Positions 39,673 through 41,235 of a stretch of DNA of 41,235 nucleotides are shown here, piece by piece. Below the pieces are notes generated by a model. The model did not search any database and was not told the origin of the DNA. It saw nothing but the letters and a program-made list of their open reading frames with translations. The stretch's first letter is position 1, and each line of letters begins with the position of its first letter. Origin of the DNA: RGIG7949 sp045628845 (lineage in GTDB: Bacteria; Bacillota; Clostridia; Oscillospirales; Oscillospiraceae); the NCBI GenBank assembly GCA_045628845.1, contig JAZQQE010000105.1, forward strand, positions 1 through 41,235, in the 5' to 3' direction. Both the position numbers and the translations under genes were made by a program.

Positions 39673-40935
39673 ATGGAACGCGCACTTTCCGGGATCCGAG
39701 TGATCCAGCTTGCAAACTTCGTGGCGGCGCCCTCCGCTACGCGCTACCTCGCCGACCGCGGCGCAGACGTCATCATCATCGAGGGAGTCAAGGGCGAGCC
39801 TCTGCGTTACTCCGCCGTCCAGGAGGGGAGACCGCAGGACCAGCTCGAGAACACCACCTGGGAATACCTCAACGGCGGCAAGCGCTGCATAGCGCTCAAC
39901 CTCAAGGACCCGAAGGGCAAGGAAGCCTTCATGCGTCTGCTCGACACCGCCGACGTCCTGCTCACCAACTGGCGCCAGCAGGCCCTCGAGCGCGCCGGAC
40001 TCGACTACGACACGCTCAAGGAGCGTTATCCGAAGCTCGTGTACGCCATGTGCACCGGCTACGGCCTCGAAGGCCCCGACAAGGATCTGCCCGGCTATGA
40101 TATGACTGCGTTCCTCGCCCGCGGCGGCTATACTCATACGCTTCGCCGTCCCGGCGGCCCCGCCATCCCCATGCTCGCCGGCCTCGGCGACAACAACGTC
40201 GGCATTGCTCTCGCCGCCGCCGTCGTGACGGCGCTGTACGGCGTACAGCGCACCGGAAAGGGCGACCTCGTCTCCGTCAGCCTGTACGGCACCGCCATCT
40301 TCAACATGAGCATCATGCTCATGGCGGCGCAGTATGACGGCGACGCCCGCCGCTATCCCATCGACGCCTCCGATTATCCCAACCCCCTCAACGGCTCCTA
40401 CACGACGAAGGACGACCGTATCATCCAGTGCGCCATGCCGGACTACAATCCGCGCTTCGACCACTTCTGCCGCGTCATAGGCAGAGCGGACCTCGCCGAC
40501 AGCGGCAAGTATCTTCCGCAGATGCAGATGGTCGAAAACGGCTACCTGAAGGAGCTCGTCACCGAGCTCAACGCGACCTTCGCCGCCAAGACCTGCGCCG
40601 AGTGGCAGGAGATACTGCGTGAAGGCGACATCCCGTTCTCCCTCTGCTACAACTGGGAGGAGATAGTCAACGACCCGCAGGCCGAGGCGAGCGGCTGCTT
40701 CTACAAGCTCGACTGCGAGAGCGGCAACACGCTCAAGATCACCCACACTCCCGGCACATTCGCGTCCGAGGTCGAGGAGAAGATCCCCCGCGGCCCGCAC
40801 ATCGGTGAGAACGGCCCCGAGATACTCCGTGAGCTCGGTTATTCCGATGCGGAGATCGAAGATCTGCAGAAGTCCGGCGTGATGTTCGTGCAGACTCCGG
40901 AAATGGCTGCCGAGCACCGCTATGAGGTCATCTGA
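39673..40935 (+). CDS. Class III CoA-transferase (CaiB/BaiF; FldA/HadA-like)
   Basis: 420 residues, ATG with AAGGAGG, 11 bases after the dehydratase. 'LSGIRVIQLANFVAAPSATRYLADRGADVIIIE' is the family start, and D143 in 'LPGYDMTAFLARGG' is the aspartate that carries the acyl-CoA anhydride. In this operon it should move CoA from the product enoyl-CoA (or saturated acyl-CoA) to the incoming (R)-2-hydroxyacid, as do FldA and HadA, so that no ATP is spent on substrate activation. Release of a free enoate fits the enoate-reductase-like gene at 34335. BaiF-type bile acid CoA-transferases are in the same family, but the other bai genes are absent. Confidence 0.92.
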   Translation: MERALSGIRVIQLANFVAAPSATRYLADRGADVIIIEGVKGEPLRYSAVQEGRPQDQLENTTWEYLNGGKRCIALNLKDPKGKEAFMRLLDTADVLLTNWRQQALERAGLDYDTLKERYPKLVYAMCTGYGLEGPDKDLPGYDMTAFLARGGYTHTLRRPGGPAIPMLAGLGDNNVGIALAAAVVTALYGVQRTGKGDLVSVSLYGTAIFNMSIMLMAAQYDGDARRYPIDASDYPNPLNGSYTTKDDRIIQCAMPDYNPRFDHFCRVIGRADLADSGKYLPQMQMVENGYLKELVTELNATFAAKTCAEWQEILREGDIPFSLCYNWEEIVNDPQAEASGCFYKLDCESGNTLKITHTPGTFASEVEEKIPRGPHIGENGPEILRELGYSDAEIEDLQKSGVMFVQTPEMAAEHRYEVI

Positions 40936-40956
40936 CCTGCCGGTTAATACAGAGAA

Positions 40957-40992
40957 AAAAGGCGCCTTCGCGGCATCGCGGAGGCGCCTTTT
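40957..40992 (+). terminator. Terminator of the dehydratase operon
   Basis: AAAAGGCGCCTTCGC (40957-40971) pairs with 40978-40992 with one G-U pair, ending in TTTT, 21 bases after the last stop codon. Confidence 0.92.
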
Positions 40993-41044
40993 GAGCGCTT
41001 TGCGACAAAGTAAAATAAAAAGTAAAAAAAGATGAAAAAAGGGG

Positions 41045-41073
41045 TTGACAACGAAGGGACGGGGTGGTATATT
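41045..41073 (+). promoter_or_regulatory. Strong promoter 1 at the right edge
   Basis: Perfect TTGACA (41045-41050), 17-base spacer, TATATT (41068-41073). An AT-rich stretch (41005-41040, with A-tracts) lies directly upstream, like an UP element. No gene starts before the next promoter. Confidence 0.8.
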
Positions 41074-41131
41074 GGCAAAGCTGTCGGCGAGACGGGGGGC
41101 AAAAAACCTCCGGCGGGAACGAAAAAAGTTC

Positions 41132-41160
41132 TTGACAAAGCGCAGGCGGCGTGGTAATCT
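41132..41160 (+). promoter_or_regulatory. Strong promoter 2 at the right edge
   Basis: Perfect TTGACA (41132-41137), 17-base spacer, TAATCT (41155-41160), 87 bases after promoter 1 and also preceded by an A-tract. Confidence 0.75.
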
Positions 41161-41235
41161 AAAAGCCCTCGTCTGAGGGAGTGCACCTTGTAAATTAAAC
41201 AATGTACGAAAGCTTTTTAACACCGAATTAAAGGG
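41161..41235 (+). other. Leader after tandem promoters, possibly of an rRNA operon
   Basis: There is no ORF. A small hairpin CCCTC/GAGGG (41166-41170 with 41175-41179) is followed by AT-rich sequence containing ACCTTGTAAATTAAACAATG, which resembles leader or spacer segments of clostridial rRNA operons. With two closely spaced strong promoters this suggests a 16S rRNA gene beyond the window. Inference only. Confidence 0.4.

Noticed and set aside
34335..40935. Bile acid 7-dehydroxylation (bai) operon
   Set aside because: A BaiF-like transferase and a BaiCD/BaiH-like flavoprotein are present, but BaiB, BaiE, BaiA and BaiG counterparts are missing and a radical 2-hydroxyacyl-CoA dehydratase with activator is present instead.

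Overview
The window looks like a chromosomal stretch of a spore-forming, strictly anaerobic, GC-rich member of the Clostridia (Oscillospirales-like). This is inferred from spoIID, spmA and spmB, a SCIFF ranthipeptide with its radical SAM maturase, a T-box leader, an SLH-domain S-layer protein, oxygen-sensitive glycyl-radical and 2-hydroxyacyl-CoA dehydratase enzymes, frequent TTG/GTG starts, and many canonical TTGACA-17-TATAAT promoters. No phage, CRISPR or transposase gene was seen.

Left part (1-8.3 kb): a glycyl-radical enzyme (GRE) gene runs off the left edge. It is followed by a cupin gene and by a GNAT / short-chain dehydrogenase / full-length GRE operon of unassigned substrate. Next come an unknown eight-helix membrane protein, spoIID and a metallo-beta-lactamase-fold hydrolase. 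Middle-left (8.3-17.3 kb): a polysaccharide deacetylase converges on an SDR-cysK operon whose terminator lies inside the deacetylase gene. A 210-bp double 'cloverleaf' of nested inverted repeats follows, then a CobW-like GTPase with a His-rich partner, a MarR-MATE efflux pair, and a large molybdopterin enzyme resembling pyrogallol transhydroxylase and catechol dehydroxylases.

Middle (17.5-29.1 kb): a strongly expressed S-layer gene is followed by the SCIFF precursor and its maturase, separated by a MITE-like element with terminal inverted repeats. An Orn/Lys/Arg-type decarboxylase follows. A T-box leader then precedes an unusual fusion of a xylose-isomerase-like TIM barrel with an acyl-CoA synthetase, followed by murI, a DUF1934 gene and argS. 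Right part (29.1-41.2 kb): spmAB, a zinc-ribbon membrane protein, a second MATE transporter, a UroD-like methyltransferase and an amidase-like cysteine hydrolase come first. The last cluster encodes an enoate-reductase-like flavoprotein, a 2-hydroxyacyl-CoA dehydratase activator, both dehydratase subunits and a class III CoA-transferase. The window ends in tandem strong promoters and a leader that may belong to an rRNA operon.

Metabolic reading (inference): the right-hand cluster matches the reductive branch of Stickland amino-acid fermentation. An (R)-2-hydroxyacid is activated by CoA transfer, dehydrated to an enoyl-CoA, released as the free enoate and reduced by the flavoenzyme, as in the FldAIBC/FldZ route of phenylalanine. 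The most novel-looking items are the double cloverleaf element, the T-box-controlled TIM-barrel/acyl-CoA-synthetase fusion, the transhydroxylase-like molybdoenzyme without its iron-sulfur subunit, and the GRE/SDR operon without an adjacent activase.
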